Shown piece by piece: positions 11,244 through 23,394 of a stretch of 64,000 nucleotides of DNA. The DNA is taken from contig CM055874.1 in the NCBI GenBank assembly GCA_029582165.1, forward strand, positions 46,685,769-46,749,768. The letters are read 5' to 3'. Numbering within the stretch: the stretch's first letter is position 1; each line of letters opens with the position of its first letter. Made by a program: the position numbers and the translations under genes. The notes beneath the pieces are model-generated. The model saw nothing but the letters and a program-made list of their open reading frames with translations. It was not told the origin of the DNA and ran no database searches. The stretch comes from Portulaca oleracea (lineage: Eukaryota; Streptophyta; Magnoliopsida; Caryophyllales; Portulacaceae).

Positions 11244-11785
11244 GAATAAATTACATTTACCCTACCTGACATTTGTAGTAATATTTATTGCACACCCGGC
11301 ATTTGTGAAATAATTTTCACCTTACCTGACATTAAGTGAAAGTGATTTTTAGTGGCAAAATCCGGTTACTTCTCATGAAAAATGAGAAAAATACAATAAT
11401 GCCCCTAGATGACTAATGTACCATGTTGCCCATAATATTGAGAAGGAAATGACTTAAATGACCCTTTCATTGTTTTGTTTGGAAAAAGGTGTGTCGAAAC
11501 TCAAAATAGAAAACACCAATAGTCGATTCCTCTCACACACCTCTTCTTCAACACTCCCCTGTTAATGCTATATGAATTAATATCAAGAGTAAAAATATAA
11601 ATTCATATTTATCTTTTTAATGTTCGTCGGAAAATCCAACAAAAATCAATTATAAAATATCTTAGGAGGTTTAAATTTATGAACACTTAGTGTCAACTGT
11701 CAGGTAAGGTGAAAATTATTTCACAAATGTCTGGTGTACAAAAATTATTACCACAAATGTCAGGTAGGACAAATCTAATTTACTC
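11244..11785. mobile_element. Foldback (Mutator-like) MITE with 10-bp flanking repeat
   Basis: Arms of about 95 bp pair: TACCTGACATTTGT...GTGAAATAATTTTCACCTTA on the left is matched in reverse on the right. TAGTATATTT occurs at 11234-11243 and 11786-11795. The ends are GAATAAATTA and GAGTAAATTA. Confidence 0.75.
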
Positions 11786-11937
11786 TAGTATATTTTTAGT
11801 ATTTTTGAAAAACTTGATAGATTTATCGTAATATGCAAAATAATTTTATCCGTAAAAACTATTTTTAAATAATATAATTATTATATATAATTTAAAATAT
11901 AAGTTTCTTCAAACATTTGAGATTAATTATAAATCAA

Positions 11938-12880
11938 CAACAACAACAACAAAATACCCTGATCCAGTCTCTTTAACACAAGGTTTGAAAGGATACCGAT
12001 GTAGGCAACTTTCTCCCATGCACGGGAATGTACGAAAAGTTAATTTTGGCGGACCTGTAACAACTTATCGGAAACCGAAAACAAAGGTATTTCGAAACCC
12101 AAAAGGAAAAACCATTTGGGAAGCTGATAGAACAATATAAGAGAATCATGGAGAAATAAAATATCCATAAATCCTATATATTCCAAGCAAAGAATAACTA
12201 AGCTCGTGCACTAGACGTTCCTGAAAAACAAGAACACGTCGAGAGCATGATCAAGAAACTAGCAGAATTGGCAAATTAAGGAGTCCTACGTTACTGACAA
12301 CCTCTCACCCCATCATTCGATTGCCTTAGTCCTAAACCGCCAAACACCCATGTCAAATGTCATGTCCTCCACTAAAACTATGTGTTTCAAATCAACTCAA
12401 ATCACCTAACTCATGTATTCCTAAGCTTCCCACGCTCACAGTGAAGTGACGGAAGTGTAATCTTTTCACACTGGACGAGGATACGCACACTCCTCCCATA
12501 CACATGACCGCATCAACTTAGTACATCGTGTTGTAGATCATCCTCGTTAGAGGTCACCCCTAACTTGTCACGACATGCATCATTCAAAATCCTATCCAAC
12601 TTGATGAACCAGAAATATATCACGACATTCTCATTTCTACCATATCCAACCTTTGAAAACATGACCTCTTTGTTCCCACACATTTTGAACCATATAACAT
12701 TGTTGGTCTAATTACCATACAATACACCTTACCTTGAAGCTTAAGCGGAATCTTCTTATCAAACAACAACCTTGAAGTTGCCTTCCACTCCACATATGTC
12801 AACCCGCCTTAATCCGACACGTTATATCACCACTAATATCGATGTCAATCGCTTTGCAAAATAGATCCCAAGTACCCATT
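11938..12880 (-). pseudogene. RTE-type LINE 3' remnant (reverse transcriptase C-terminus)
   Basis: On the - strand the frame near 12620-12802 reads KKIPLKLQGKVY and RPTMLYGSKC, the conserved tail of LINE reverse transcriptases (usually KVPLKLKGKFY...RPAMLYG.ECW). It continues, broken, through C-GHVYGRSV near 12480-12510. The 3' end is TTGTTGTTGTTGTTGAT (reverse of 11938-11953), the simple TTG tail seen in RTE-clade elements. Frameshifts and stops are frequent, so it is dead. Confidence 0.6.
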
Positions 12881-13690
12881 ACGAAACACAACCTTATATA
12901 TAAGATATTAGGCTAGGCAAAACAAGAGCAAGAGAATAAGAGAGGGGGTTATCCTGAAATCCCATTAGGGCATGCTAGGCAAAAGAAGAGGAAACCCTAG
13001 ATTCTGAAGTTCTTCCACATTTCAGCCATCATAAATCCCCAACCTTCTTTCCTTCAAACTTGGATCACCTTCCCATCCTAATAGTCACCCAACCATCTCT
13101 TCTCCTTCCATTTCCCCACCTTTTCTCCTATTACGTGAATCCACCCTTTCTAACCACTTACCCTTGTCCAAAACATGGTCATTTGTCAATTATGCCTCTT
13201 CATACATAGAGGCGACCTTCATTATCCATTCCACCATATCGTCAATAGTTCCTCTCTTTACCCAATGAGCCATCCCTATCTTCTAAGGTCCATAATATGA
13301 AATCGTTCTTAATCGACCCATATACTTACCATTGTCTCCCTTTGCCACCAGACACCTCTATGAACCTTTCTGGCCATCATACATACCCTTCTATGTCAAA
13401 CCTTTTTACCCCTCTACCTTGGAGCTCGTTAAATCAATCATTAGTGCAAATATATAATTCACCACTCGATGCCTATTCTCAGCACACCTATGATGCCCCA
13501 GAAACCCAAGCGGTAGGCTTCTTGTTAGAAAAAGACAAGCCCACAGCCAACTGTACCTTGACAAAGGCAGAGTCTAGCTTAGAGTACTGAAAAAATAAGA
13601 AAAACACCTAAGGCGGTTATTTAGAGACAAGGTAGCCAAACAACATATAATGAGAAGTCCAACATGATAGTTAGAAATCATCTATCCAAT
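12881..13690. other. Intergenic DNA with an unrecognised open frame
   Basis: An open + frame of 97 codons (13297-13590, ATGAAATCG...TGA) encodes a Pro/Ser/Thr-rich peptide without a domain I know. It lies between two LINE relics, and it may be chance or part of a decayed repeat. Confidence 0.3.
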
Positions 13691-15960
13691 GACAGTCCCT
13701 CACCAAGAAGAAGCAAGAAAACATCATTTTGCCTATATTCCAAATCCTATGGTAAAAAACCTTATCGAGCCAAAAAAAAAACCCACAGCTATAAACATTC
13801 AAGTGCAAATTGTAGAGTGTTCAGTTCTTATTCCTAAAAAGATTTACCACAACAGTCCATAACAAGGCACTAGATTAAACATGCTCGTGACTGTGAAAGA
13901 GGCTAGAATTTAAAGAAACTTTCAAGGCTAAGGTAAACAAGAACATTAATGCAAAAAAAAAAACATTCAAATAACATTCAACTCCACTTTATTTAGGCGA
14001 AAAAAAAACCTTAGACTTAAATGGTCTCAGAGAGACAACATACATAGTATAAAGCATCATGATATTAAGCCCGAGGATAGGGGGAACATTCCGTAACATC
14101 ATCAAATTTGTGTTCCTTTAGTTGAATTAGTTGATAAACCTGAGCCATAATCTTCCAAATCCATGAACAACTCATCCTCATTATCTAATTAAAGATCATC
14201 ATCTTAAGACTCTATCTCTTGAGTCTTATTTATATCAACAAAAGCAATCAAAGGAGGAGTGTTTGGTTCAGTAGGAACAATAGGAACCAGATTAGGATGA
14301 ACGTTGATAACAGGGCCCGAGGACAGCCCTAGATCAGAAGAAAAGGGCGGAACTGTAGAACCGGGTCCTTCTTCAACAGGCATAGAGACTTCACCCTCAC
14401 TATCATCCTGACAACCTTTCCTTTCCCTTTACCTTCAATATGAGGAGCAACCTTCCTTAATTTTGTCTTTGGAACTAAGAGAAGACCCCTCTAATATTTT
14501 GATTCCCACATCCGGTTTGGAGCAAGAAGGTTTCCATACATGACCTCTCTTTTGAGGCGTGAGTGCGTGAGAGAGATGCATTCTTCCTTAGAAATATCCT
14601 ATTTAGAAGAAGAATTGGTCAACCCATTAGCTTTTAATGTTTCCCCCATCATGAGTTCCATCTTTGGAGTCATGGGTACATTCAGAAATAGTTTCAACAG
14701 ATCTCAAACAACCCTTCGCAAGTTACAGGAATAGTAAATGTTCTCTAGGGAGTGAGAATAGACAATGAACTCGGCAAGGTTCTAGTAATATCAATGTCAA
14801 TACAGACACGGGCAAATATTCCTTTTTTCCCCTTAAAGAAAGTATTAGGGTATACCTGAATAACATCTCCAACAAATCAGAGAATCTTCTTATGAACATA
14901 TTCAAACCATAACTCCCATGGAAGTCGATAAAATCTAACCAATTGATCGATCTTTCCAATCACAACAGAATACAGGTCAAAAAAAAGGTTGCCAAGGTCA
15001 ACAGTCAAGGTTTAATCCCTTAACAAACTAGGGACAGTTAAACCAAACAAATTCTTACCAAGAACATTTAAAAATTTTATCGAAATCCAACCCAGCCAAA
15101 GTTCGATAAACTCAATCGCGCTTGTGACATGTTTCCAGTCAGATTTGGTCTTTGCAATAATAAGAGGTAAACAAACATAATCCCCACAACTTTGCAATTA
15201 AGCAAAGCTGAGTGAGTTCTTCCATCCCAAAATCATCAAGCAAATCAAGGACAATGAGGGAGCCAAAATCAGAAGAATAAACACTAGATTGGACCCTTCA
15301 ACGATTTAAAATTTTGGATAAACTACCCATAAATTGCGAAGTGTGAAAGAAAGGCGTGGGTTGTACTAGAGTGCCATGATGAACACTAACTCCTTCCACA
15401 CCGAACTGAAGTGCTTCGACATAAGATGGATAAGTAGCCCTGTTTATTTGGCACGTAGTTACAGGTGGACTCTAACCCAAATGAGCCTAACTCGGAGCAG
15501 GGGGAGGATTCTGATCATTGGCAACATGGTCACGGTTGAGAGAATGATCATTTTCAAACAAGTGCCAAAAGGCAGCAGGAGAATAAGCACAATGAACACA
15601 AAACATTTGGAATGATTTTGGTGGATGAAAGAACACAACCTTCATCCAAGGAAGTGAGATGTCATCCCACCCAATCGTAACAGAAATGGAGTAATTACAG
15701 AAAGTAGTAAAATGCAATGGAGGGGGAAAAAATGGCCATCACCATGCATGCATTCAATAGTAGATCCAACCAAAAGCCTTCTACATGCAATAATAAGAAA
15801 TTGAAACGCCTTCTGCAGGCAACAGGAACAAACCGTATCATTCATCGACAATCAACTGATTGTGGCAGACGGGAAGGAGAGACAATCCCATTCAATATAA
15901 TTAAAAAGGAAAACCAAAAGATAAGAAGAGAAACGGAGGTAGAAGGACCTGGCGTTAGAT
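13691..15960 (-). pseudogene. LINE ORF1-like relic (DUF4283-type nucleic-acid-binding region)
   Basis: On the - strand, frames around 15230-14700 give LPLIIAKTKSDWKHV, LGNLFFDLYSV, RLPWELWFEYVHKKIL and KGKKGIFARVCIDIDI. This order and wording fit the DUF4283 region of plant LINE or gag-like ORF1 proteins (compare the usual W.R...LP.E....... GKFARVCVEID). Stops and frameshifts separate the pieces. Downstream (14500-14050) is an acidic, Pro-rich tail. The zinc knuckle expected after DUF4283 was not found. The assignment is by remembered motif only. Confidence 0.45.
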
Positions 15961-16085
15961 GAGTAATCTAGGGTTTCCATTGAGGTAAGACGATGGGAGG
16001 CGAAAAGAAAGGAGAATCATGTGAGTCTTTCTATCCTCTCTCTAGAGAATTATGATTAGATATTAGCCACAAGGTTGTAAATTAA

Positions 16086-16369
16086 AGGTGCGTTTGGACC
16101 TAGGAAAATAGCATGGAAAAAAATTATTTTGAAAAATGAATATCTTTCCTTTGTTTGGATTGAAGAAAAAGGAATGGAAAAAATAAGTTGGAAAATTGCA
16201 TGTAAAATTTGGAGTTATAAAGAATAAAAAATTTTCCCTTAAAAAATGAAAGGAAAGTTGGGAGAAAATTTGGGATCAAAGTCAACTTTCTCTCCATCAT
16301 CTCTCGTAACTCCCTTGATTCTCCCTCTCTCTCTCCCTCTCTCTCTCTAACTCGCTTCTCTCTTTCTCA

Positions 16370-16400
<31 letters not shown>

Positions 16401-16522
16401 GTTCTATCTAACGGTCTTCTCTCTCTCTAAGTCTCTTCTCTCTCCCTCTCTCTCTAAGTCTATTCTCTTCTCTCTCTCACTTTCTCTCTCTCTAACTCTT
16501 GTCTCTCTCTCCCTCTCTCTAA

Positions 16523-16554
<32 letters not shown>

Positions 16555-16811
16555 CCCCCTCCAAATCACATCATATAATCTAGAAAAATGAAACTTGACA
16601 TTTAAAAGTTTCATGCAAATTTTTTTCTATACATTTTTCTTCTAACCAAACAAGGAAAAGAAAGTTGAGTAGAAAATCAATTTTTTTCCTTCAAAATTTT
16701 ACTTGAACCAAATAAGAGAAAGAAATTTACTTTACCCCAAAAAAATTTTTCCTTCTAATTTTTTTTCCATGAGATTTTTTCCATCATATTTTCCTAGGTC
16801 CAAACGGACCC
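16086..16811. mobile_element. PIF/Harbinger-type non-autonomous element with CT-rich core
   Basis: Ends AGGTGCGTTTGGACCTAGG and, reversed, GGGTCCGTTTGGACCTAGG extend inward for about 35 bp (ATAGCATGGAAAAAA / ATATGATGGAAAAAA). TAA flanks both sides (16083-16085 and 16812-16814). A 240-bp (CT)n-rich block fills 16320-16558. Confidence 0.8.
16320..16558. repeat. Imperfect (CT)n tract
   Basis: CTCTCTCT runs are interrupted by TAACTC and AAGTCT motifs, which suggests repeated local duplication inside the element at 16086-16811. Confidence 0.9.
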
Positions 16812-16814
16812 TAA

Positions 16815-18012
16815 AGGTTTGGGTTGAAGAATATGTGGAAATTTTGGTATATTATGAATAAAACCCCTTTAAAAGTAAATGATTTCTAGATTTAACAATC
16901 ATGTAAATGTATTGGTTAAAAAATCCCTATTACATCTCCTGCAGCAAATAAATACACCAATCTAAAAAAAAATTCCAGAATAAAATAATGCTTATCAATT
17001 CTGTAAAAAATTGCAAATTTATGTGGATGGAGGTTTAATTTAAACCCAGTCGTTGCTCCATTTGATAACATCATCATTCTATGAATCATAATTAAGTGGT
17101 AGGTGTAGGAACTTCAGTGCATATCCAAAGGTGGGGATAGAAGCAATAAGTCAAACTAATAGCACCATTCTCTGGAAGTCATAGCTTATGTAGTAATGTA
17201 ACGTAAGCAAGCTTGTTCATATTTCCCTATTTTTTTGAGCTAGTTCAACCTACACTATTTTATTTTCACTTGCAAATAAAAAAAGCCTTGCCAAATCCTG
17301 GGATAAAAAGAAGAAGAAGAAGAGTTAATCCATTACATCTTGATTTTTAATTGTTTGTTATAATTGACAAGCTTTAAAAACAAGCAAAATAAATACCTTA
17401 CAAATAAATAATCCCAATGACCCTTTAGTGTTTATGCTTAATCATTCTGAATTGGATTAGATTTGTAATAGTTAATAAACATTCTTTTTATATAAATTCC
17501 TCTTCATGACCTTTAATTATGAAATATTCAGTTTTAATTTGGAAAAGAAAAATTGAGATACAAAAATGCTCTCCTTGTTGGTTGTGTTTAAAAGGAATAC
17601 TTAATTAGTATTTTGAAGAAAAAAGATTATAAGTCATATATTTATGAGATGAGTATAATAATATATTATAAGTCATATATTTTTTTTATCAGAAAATCTA
17701 TCATCATTGCTGAAAACCATCTCGATTTTATATTACCAAGTACCAAGCAGCATGATCTGAATAAAATGTACATGATATGATGGGAACAACAAATTTTCGA
17801 ACAACTTGTTCTTATAGCATAAGATATTCTTCTTGAAACTGAGTGAGACATTAAAAATATATATAGCATCCATCTCCAAATACCTTCCACAAAGGATGTA
17901 AACTAAAGTTACATTTAACCATCAACTCCAGTTATTTATCGAGCGGATATATTTTTAGGTTGATGCAATTCATTAGGTGCACTCAAGGTATATGTTCTGG
18001 TTGTTATCACTA
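16815..18012. other. AT-rich intergenic DNA, no gene seen
   Basis: No coding or repeat structure that I can support. Confidence 0.4.
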
Positions 18013-18020
18013 TTTATCCA

Positions 18021-18541
18021 TAGATCTGTCAATTCGGTCGGGCGGACGAGTTTTGGGTCGGATGTATATCGAGTTTGGGTAAATACGGGTCGTGTGTATT
18101 TTGGTTCGGGTAAAAACATGCAGTGTATTTCGGTTTCGAGTCAACCAAATGGATTATGATGACGACCTTTTTCTGTTTTATTCTTTTAAAAAAATGGTCT
18201 CTAAATACACCTTTTTGTACAATATACATAATAAAATATGATTATCTTCTAATAACGATAGATTATTGTAAGTATTTTAACTTAAATTAGAGAAATACCA
18301 AATGAATGAGTTGCGCTTATAGTTTAATAGTTAAAAGTTCCAATGAAAAATCACAGATTGATTATAATAAAATTGAACTTTAAAAATTAATTTTTCAGGT
18401 CAAACGGGTGGGTCGGGTTTGACCCGCTAATTTTCGAGTTCGGTGTATTCGGGTTTAGTTGAGAAAATCGTGTTCAAAACCCAAAAATTTCGGGCGAGTT
18501 CGGATCGGGTTATCGATTCAGGTTAGAAATTGTCAGGTCTA
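18021..18541. mobile_element. hAT-like MITE with GGTCGGGTT-rich ends
   Basis: Ends TAGATCTGTCAATTCGG and, reversed, TAGACCTGACAATTTCT enclose about 520 bp with CGGGTCG / TCGGGTT motifs near both ends. Flanking octamers TTTATCCA and TTCACCCA agree at six of eight bases. Confidence 0.6.
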
Positions 18542-18722
18542 TTCACCCACATATATTAGATTGTTCATTCTAATTATTATAATTGTTCACTCTGATTATT
18601 ATGATTGTTCACTCGCAATATCTAAACACACATGCTCATATTTAATATTTATTGGTTTGGGAAAGGGATAGAGAAAATAATACAATGCAATAATTACCTT
18701 CTTTTTTTTTCCACAAGGGATC

Positions 18723-19013
18723 GTGATGTCTTTCTATGATATCGCAGGCCTCTTTATTGTCATGGACGACGGTCGGCCTGATGATCCTATTTTATTAAAG
18801 GATAGTAAGGGGAACAGTTATTCCATCGATTTTGAATCCGAAGAGAGATTTCAAGAAATGGCAGATCTATTCACTCTATCAATAACAAGATTGTTTAGAT
18901 CCTGTGGGCAAAATCGAATTTTTCAAGAAACACCGTGCAAAACAAAATTAATTAAATTATGTTCCGTTGAATTCAGAATTATATTAAAAAAGAAACAAAG
19001 AGAAATAATATAA
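18723..19013 (+). pseudogene. Open frame with a plastid ycf2-like segment
   Basis: The frame is open for 96 codons. Its middle (18828-18886) encodes DFESEERFQEMADLFTLSIT, which I recall as a conserved stretch of the plastid Ycf2 protein. The residues before it (GLFIVMDDGRPDDPILLKD) and after it (RLFRSCGQ) do not continue Ycf2. It is best read as a short plastid-DNA insertion (NUPT) joined to other sequence rather than a gene. The match is from memory and was not searched. Confidence 0.45.
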
Positions 19014-19018
19014 GGAAG

Positions 19019-19019
<1 letters not shown>

Positions 19020-19072
<53 letters not shown>

Positions 19073-19081
19073 CATTATTAG
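19020..19081. repeat. (TTA)n microsatellite
   Basis: About 20 TTA units with one ATC interruption near the right end. Confidence 0.95.
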
Positions 19082-19088
19082 GATTTTT

Positions 19089-19579
19089 GGGTGATAATAT
19101 GCTAAATTTTGAGGTTATTAGATAATAATGCACTGAACTTTAACTTTAGACAATAATGCAATGAATTTTGAGGGGATGTTGGACAATAATGCACCCGAAA
19201 CAATTTCGATGGTGGATGACTTGGTGGCGATCTTAAGGGACAGACTGAGAAGATAAATTGGCTAAATAATATCTAAATTTATGAGATGTCAGCTAATCTA
19301 CACAAGCAAAGGTGATTTATGCTTTTTTTTACTCTTTTCAAAGTTGATTCCCTTTGCTTATGTGTGGATTAACTAACACGTGATAAATTTAAATATTTTT
19401 GGGTCAATTCATCTTCTCCACCTACTAAATAGGATTGTCACCGAGTCAGCCACTGTTGGAATCGTTCTGGATGCATTATCGTTCAACAACCCCAAAATAC
19501 AGTGTATTATTGTCCAATGCTAAAGTTCAATGTACATTGTCCAACACCCCAAAATTTAATATATTAATATCCAAACACC
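19089..19579. mobile_element. Foldback MITE-like element
   Basis: Motifs TAAATTTTGAGG, GATAATAATGCACTGAACTT and GACAATAATGCA on the left recur inverted on the right (TGTATTATTGTCCAATGCT, AAAGTTCAATGTAC, CAAAATTTAATATA). I could not define a target duplication. It abuts the TTA microsatellite. Confidence 0.6.
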
Positions 19580-20984
19580 TTTTTACTATTGTTATTATTA
19601 TTTATTGTAAAAATGAAAAACATACGAATAGAAAAGGCAAGTTGTTGGATGGACGCATGTCCTACGCCCCTGCACTTGGTCACTTAATGCTGGTCTTATA
19701 ACCTACGATTACAATATTACACTTTAGCATGCAGGCACGTATGATCACTTTATATATTGTTCATTATCTCAAATCAGTAATTAATATTCTCAAATTGTGC
19801 GACAACTGTTTCAAAATATTATATCTTATCGTTTCTTATTGTGAATTATTGTATCAACGGAAGAGATTAGAGAGAAAACAATAGAAAGCAAAGTTTCTCA
19901 TTGTATTGAATTGAATTAGAACAGAAAGCCTAGATTCTCTGTTTATATAAGAGAAAAACAAGAATAACAGAATCAGTTGTGTCATAACTAACTACCTATA
20001 TTCCACACTTATAATGTAAAACTATTTGATTATGTAAAATAAATGGAAAAATTATGAAAATATTTATATTTTGCTTGTTGGTGGCGTTAGCGTTAATTAT
20101 TTTTAGCATCATCATCAGTCCATGATATTGATGGTGTTACCGATATCTTAATAGTGTAGACGTAGAAATGTATAGCATTTGTTTTGTTGGAACTTGGAAG
20201 CGAAGGGTTCAAGAGCAGTGGCTATAATGTTTTTCCATTCTCTTTTTATCTTTCTTTTGTCCCACATTGGTAGAAAAGTAAAGTTTGAGTGAGTTTTTAT
20301 ATACTACTACTCTTCATGGTATTGAATAAGCTTGAAAATGTGTTTTTATAGAGGAGAGTTTGACTTGGGTTTTCCACATATTGTTATTGTCTATCTTGTC
20401 CGGTCAGGCTGCAGGTTGTATTCCTTTTCTTATCTTTTTAGGTGGATTTTTTTGTGGGTTGATCTTGCAAATTTTTTGTCGCAAGTAGTCGTTATCTTGA
20501 TCGATTCAAAAAATTCTAATTAGTCTTAGGTGACATATTTAATCAGTCAACTAAATTACTATTCCTCTTGATCTTCTTCTACCTTCCCATTTCTTTTGCT
20601 TGATTATCGCCTGCAATTATGCTCCTTGTCCCTTCAGTTTTTTACATCGGTTTTTTTCCATGTTAATAGTCATATTTCTCCTTACAAATAGGAGAACTTT
20701 CCGGTCTTACAATAGACACCAACCCACACCAATTCTCTCCTCTCTCTTTTTTTTTGTGGGGGGGGGGGGGGATTCTAAAACTACCATACAACAAAAAGTA
20801 ACTAAGTTAATCTTGGGGAGCAACCGACAATATCGAGTGGCACCAAGGTCGAACCGTAATCGCTCAAGGCAATGGTCAGTCCACAACTAAGTTTTGTGTC
20901 CTCCTAGCAAACTTGATTCTACACTATTTTTCCAACAATTTTAAAGTGATTATTATCAATGGTTGCACCACAAAAATATATTCC
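19580..20984. other. Intergenic DNA; snRNA-like promoter motif and a G-run
   Basis: It contains the USE/TATA pair at 20259-20303 and a run of 13-14 G near 20757-20770. A segment near 19840-19990 (TATATAAGAGAAAAACAAG) may be LTR-derived, but it has no partner here. Confidence 0.4.
20259..20303 (+). promoter_or_regulatory. snRNA-type upstream element plus TATA (candidate)
   Basis: GTCCCACATTG (20259-20269) is one base from the plant snRNA upstream sequence element RTCCCACATCG. TTTATATAC follows about 27 bp later (20296-20304), a spacing close to that of RNA polymerase III snRNA genes. The sequence downstream does not look like any U-snRNA I know. The same motif also occurs in plant repeats, so this may be fortuitous. 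Confidence 0.3.
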
Positions 20985-21720
20985 GTAAATTTACAAGATG
21001 GAGCCTTTTAATGGAACCAATTACAACGGTAGTCCCAAAAATTACTCCTTTGCCTTGAACAATTGGAGATCGATTACCTATTGTCTTTGCCTCATTTAGA
21101 ACAACTAGATATAACGCCTTTACAGAACAATTTCGAAAAGACTCCAGTTGTTTCATTGGATAAGAATGCCAAAAAGAAACCAGAGAAGGACAACAAGGTT
21201 GTAGGGAGCAACATTGTAGGGAGTTTTCTTCTCAACAACTTGACCTACATGTTATTTGATTTATTCGTCAATTCAAGTCAACGAAAATCATAGGAAAGAA
21301 GCTGGAGATCAAGTATAGCATTGATGATGCTAGAAAGAAGAAGTATTTGGCTGGCAAGTGGCTGCAGTTCCAGATTATTGATGATAAGCCTATTATGGAG
21401 CAGGTTCATGTGTATGATAACCTATGCATTGAAGTGTTCATGGAGGAATGGAGATGTGCGAACTCTTGAAGCAAATGCTTTGGTTGTGAAGTTCCCTCCA
21501 CCCTGGAATGATTGTAGAAATCATCTAAAGCACAAGAAGAAGGATTTGACCCTTTAAGAAGTGATCAGTCTCATGACGACTAAGGAGGCAATACGATGTC
21601 TTCTCTTACATTGAATTTTCTTAAAGCTAACTTAGTTGAATCTCTTGTACTTTTAAATAAAGACAGGTTAAAAGGGAAGAATACTAATTCTTATATAAAG
21701 TTCTCAAATAAAATGCATAT
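20985..21720 (+). pseudogene. Copia gag relic
   Basis: The start MEPFNGTNYN (ATG 21000) is followed by broken frames giving YSIDDARKKKYLAGKWLQFQ, then VKFPPPWNDCRNHLKHKKKD and LTLQEVISHMTTKEA. These are the typical order and motifs of Copia gag (UBN2 family), the capsid-like protein. Stops and frameshifts occur at least four times. No zinc knuckle, pol or LTR could be found, since a LINE relic follows directly. Confidence 0.65.
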
Positions 21721-21842
21721 TTAGTCACTCATCAACTTAGCGATAAACATTCGCAAGTAGTTGAAAATTGCCTCTCGAGAGGGGAGGGGGGAGGGCAGAG
21801 AAAATGGGAATATAGAGACAGAATGAAAGGAAGGTTGGACTC

Positions 21843-23389
21843 TCCATCTTCATAGGGAATTTACCAAGGAATCTAGACAAATATGGCCTTCAAGGCATCT
21901 TTGAGAGGTTTGCAAGAGTGAAGGATACATATATTCCATGGAGAACTGGATACCAAACAAACTTTAGATTTGTGCATGTATGGTGAGAAGAAGATGGGGA
22001 GCGCTGCATCAGATTGTTGAATAAGAGGTTAGTAAGGGGAAGTAGGATCGGGATAAACTGGGCAAGAAGGAAAGAGGAAAATCAAAGAAGTAGAATTAGA
22101 AGAGAACGGGTTCGAAAAGGAGGATTTGAAGATGGGGAAGGAAAGCATGAGGATAGCAGGAGTCAAGGATGCATGACCGGAGAAATTAATGAGGAGTTAG
22201 TAGAATAGTTAACAAGAAGCTTGGTTTTCTCCAACACAAAGTCAAGAGAAATAGCCTCACTAACACCTTTTTTCAAGCAATGTTTCGATCAAATATCAAG
22301 GAAAACTATGCTGAATGGGCTCAAGACAATCGTCACCTTCCCAACAGTCCATCAAATGGAGGAAGCATTGGCCAGCTCAAATGAGATGTCACAATGGTTC
22401 TTAGACATCAAGAAATGGACAATACATGAGACAAATCAAAAAAATTACTCGGAGGTACCCAATATTTGGTGAAACTATTTTTTGGTACCCCAACTTTTCA
22501 AAACTAATTTTGAGGTACCCTTACTTTTTGGGTTAGTAATTATTTGGTGCTCTTTTCTTCAAGAAGGAAAGAGCAATGGCATTTTGGTCACTTAATAAAA
22601 TTAATGGTCGGAAAAGCACCAAATAATTACTAACCCAACAAGTAAGGGTACCTCAAAATTAGTTTTGAAAAGTTGGAGTAACAGAAAAATATTTCACCAA
22701 AAGTTAGAGTACCTCAGAGTAATTTTTTGGAGACAAATGATACCGAGAGGGCATGGTTGGATATCATCGGCATTCCTCCTCACGACTGGAGTTGGAATAA
22801 TTTTGAAACATGCCTCACACCATGGGGGAGACTACTGAAATTGAGCCAAGGTATTGAGTCCACGAAAGATTTTGAGGTAACTCAATTATAAGTTATGACT
22901 AATGTTTTAAAGAAGATTGAAAGCGAAATAGTATTAGATATCCAAGACTGCTCACTTAAAGTATACATCAGAGAAATTTGTTCCAAGTCCTTGCCCCCAT
23001 GTGAATTGATGATATTGGATCCTGGAAGGGACCATACTCTCAGAATAAAAGAAGAATCGCAAGTGATCTCACGACGCAGTTTATCTGTGATGGATCAACA
23101 AAATAACTTGATGACAGCAGTGGAGATGGTACTGGAAACACGAGTGGACACCATGGTTGCCATAGAAGACCAAAGGACAAACAATGGCTCAACTGATCCA
23201 GCCATATTACCGAGGAGTGGTGGGTAGCATTTCCGACATGTAATTATTCAGCAGATGTCCCCAAGCGGGTACATGGAGGAAGTTGAAAGGTTAATTGAGA
23301 TAGACAGCATATTTAAAGGACAAACTATTTCAAGCATTGGGAATCAAAGATTGAGGCGAGTTTGAAGTGACTCGGCAAAATGGTCATGA
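21843..23389 (+). pseudogene. LINE ORF1, RRM and DUF4283-like regions, broken
   Basis: Around 21850-21985 the frame gives FIGNLPRNLDKYGLQGIF, ERFARVKDTYIPWRTGYQTN and FRFVHVW, a degenerate RNA-recognition motif as found at the N-terminus of plant LINE ORF1 proteins. After the MITE, AWLDIIGIPPHDWSWNNFE and RLLKLSQGI follow, then LDIQDCSLKVYIREI (22895 onward), which fits the segment after DUF4283. ORF1 proteins bind the element's own RNA. Frameshifts, stops and two insertions make this a pseudogene. Confidence 0.65.
22437..22729. mobile_element. Foldback Mutator-like MITE inside LINE ORF1, 9-bp TSD
   Basis: Arms of about 120 bp pair almost fully: CAAAAAAATTACTCGGAGGT / CAAAAAATTACTCTGAGGTA, then ACTAATTTTGAGGTACCCTT and GGGTTAGTAATTATTTGGTG. 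GAGACAAAT is duplicated at 22428-22436 and 22730-22738. Removing the element and one repeat copy rejoins ORF1 text (HETN then DTERAW). Confidence 0.9.
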
Positions 23390-23394
23390 AAATG

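Noticed and set aside
13297..13590. 97-codon + open frame as a host gene
   Set aside because: It is Pro/Ser/Thr-rich without known motifs and sits between two LINE relics. Support is too weak.
20332..20523. Protein-coding exon downstream of the USE/TATA motif
   Set aside because: The 63-codon frame has no recognisable domain. Its coincidence with the promoter-like motif is noted only as a finding.
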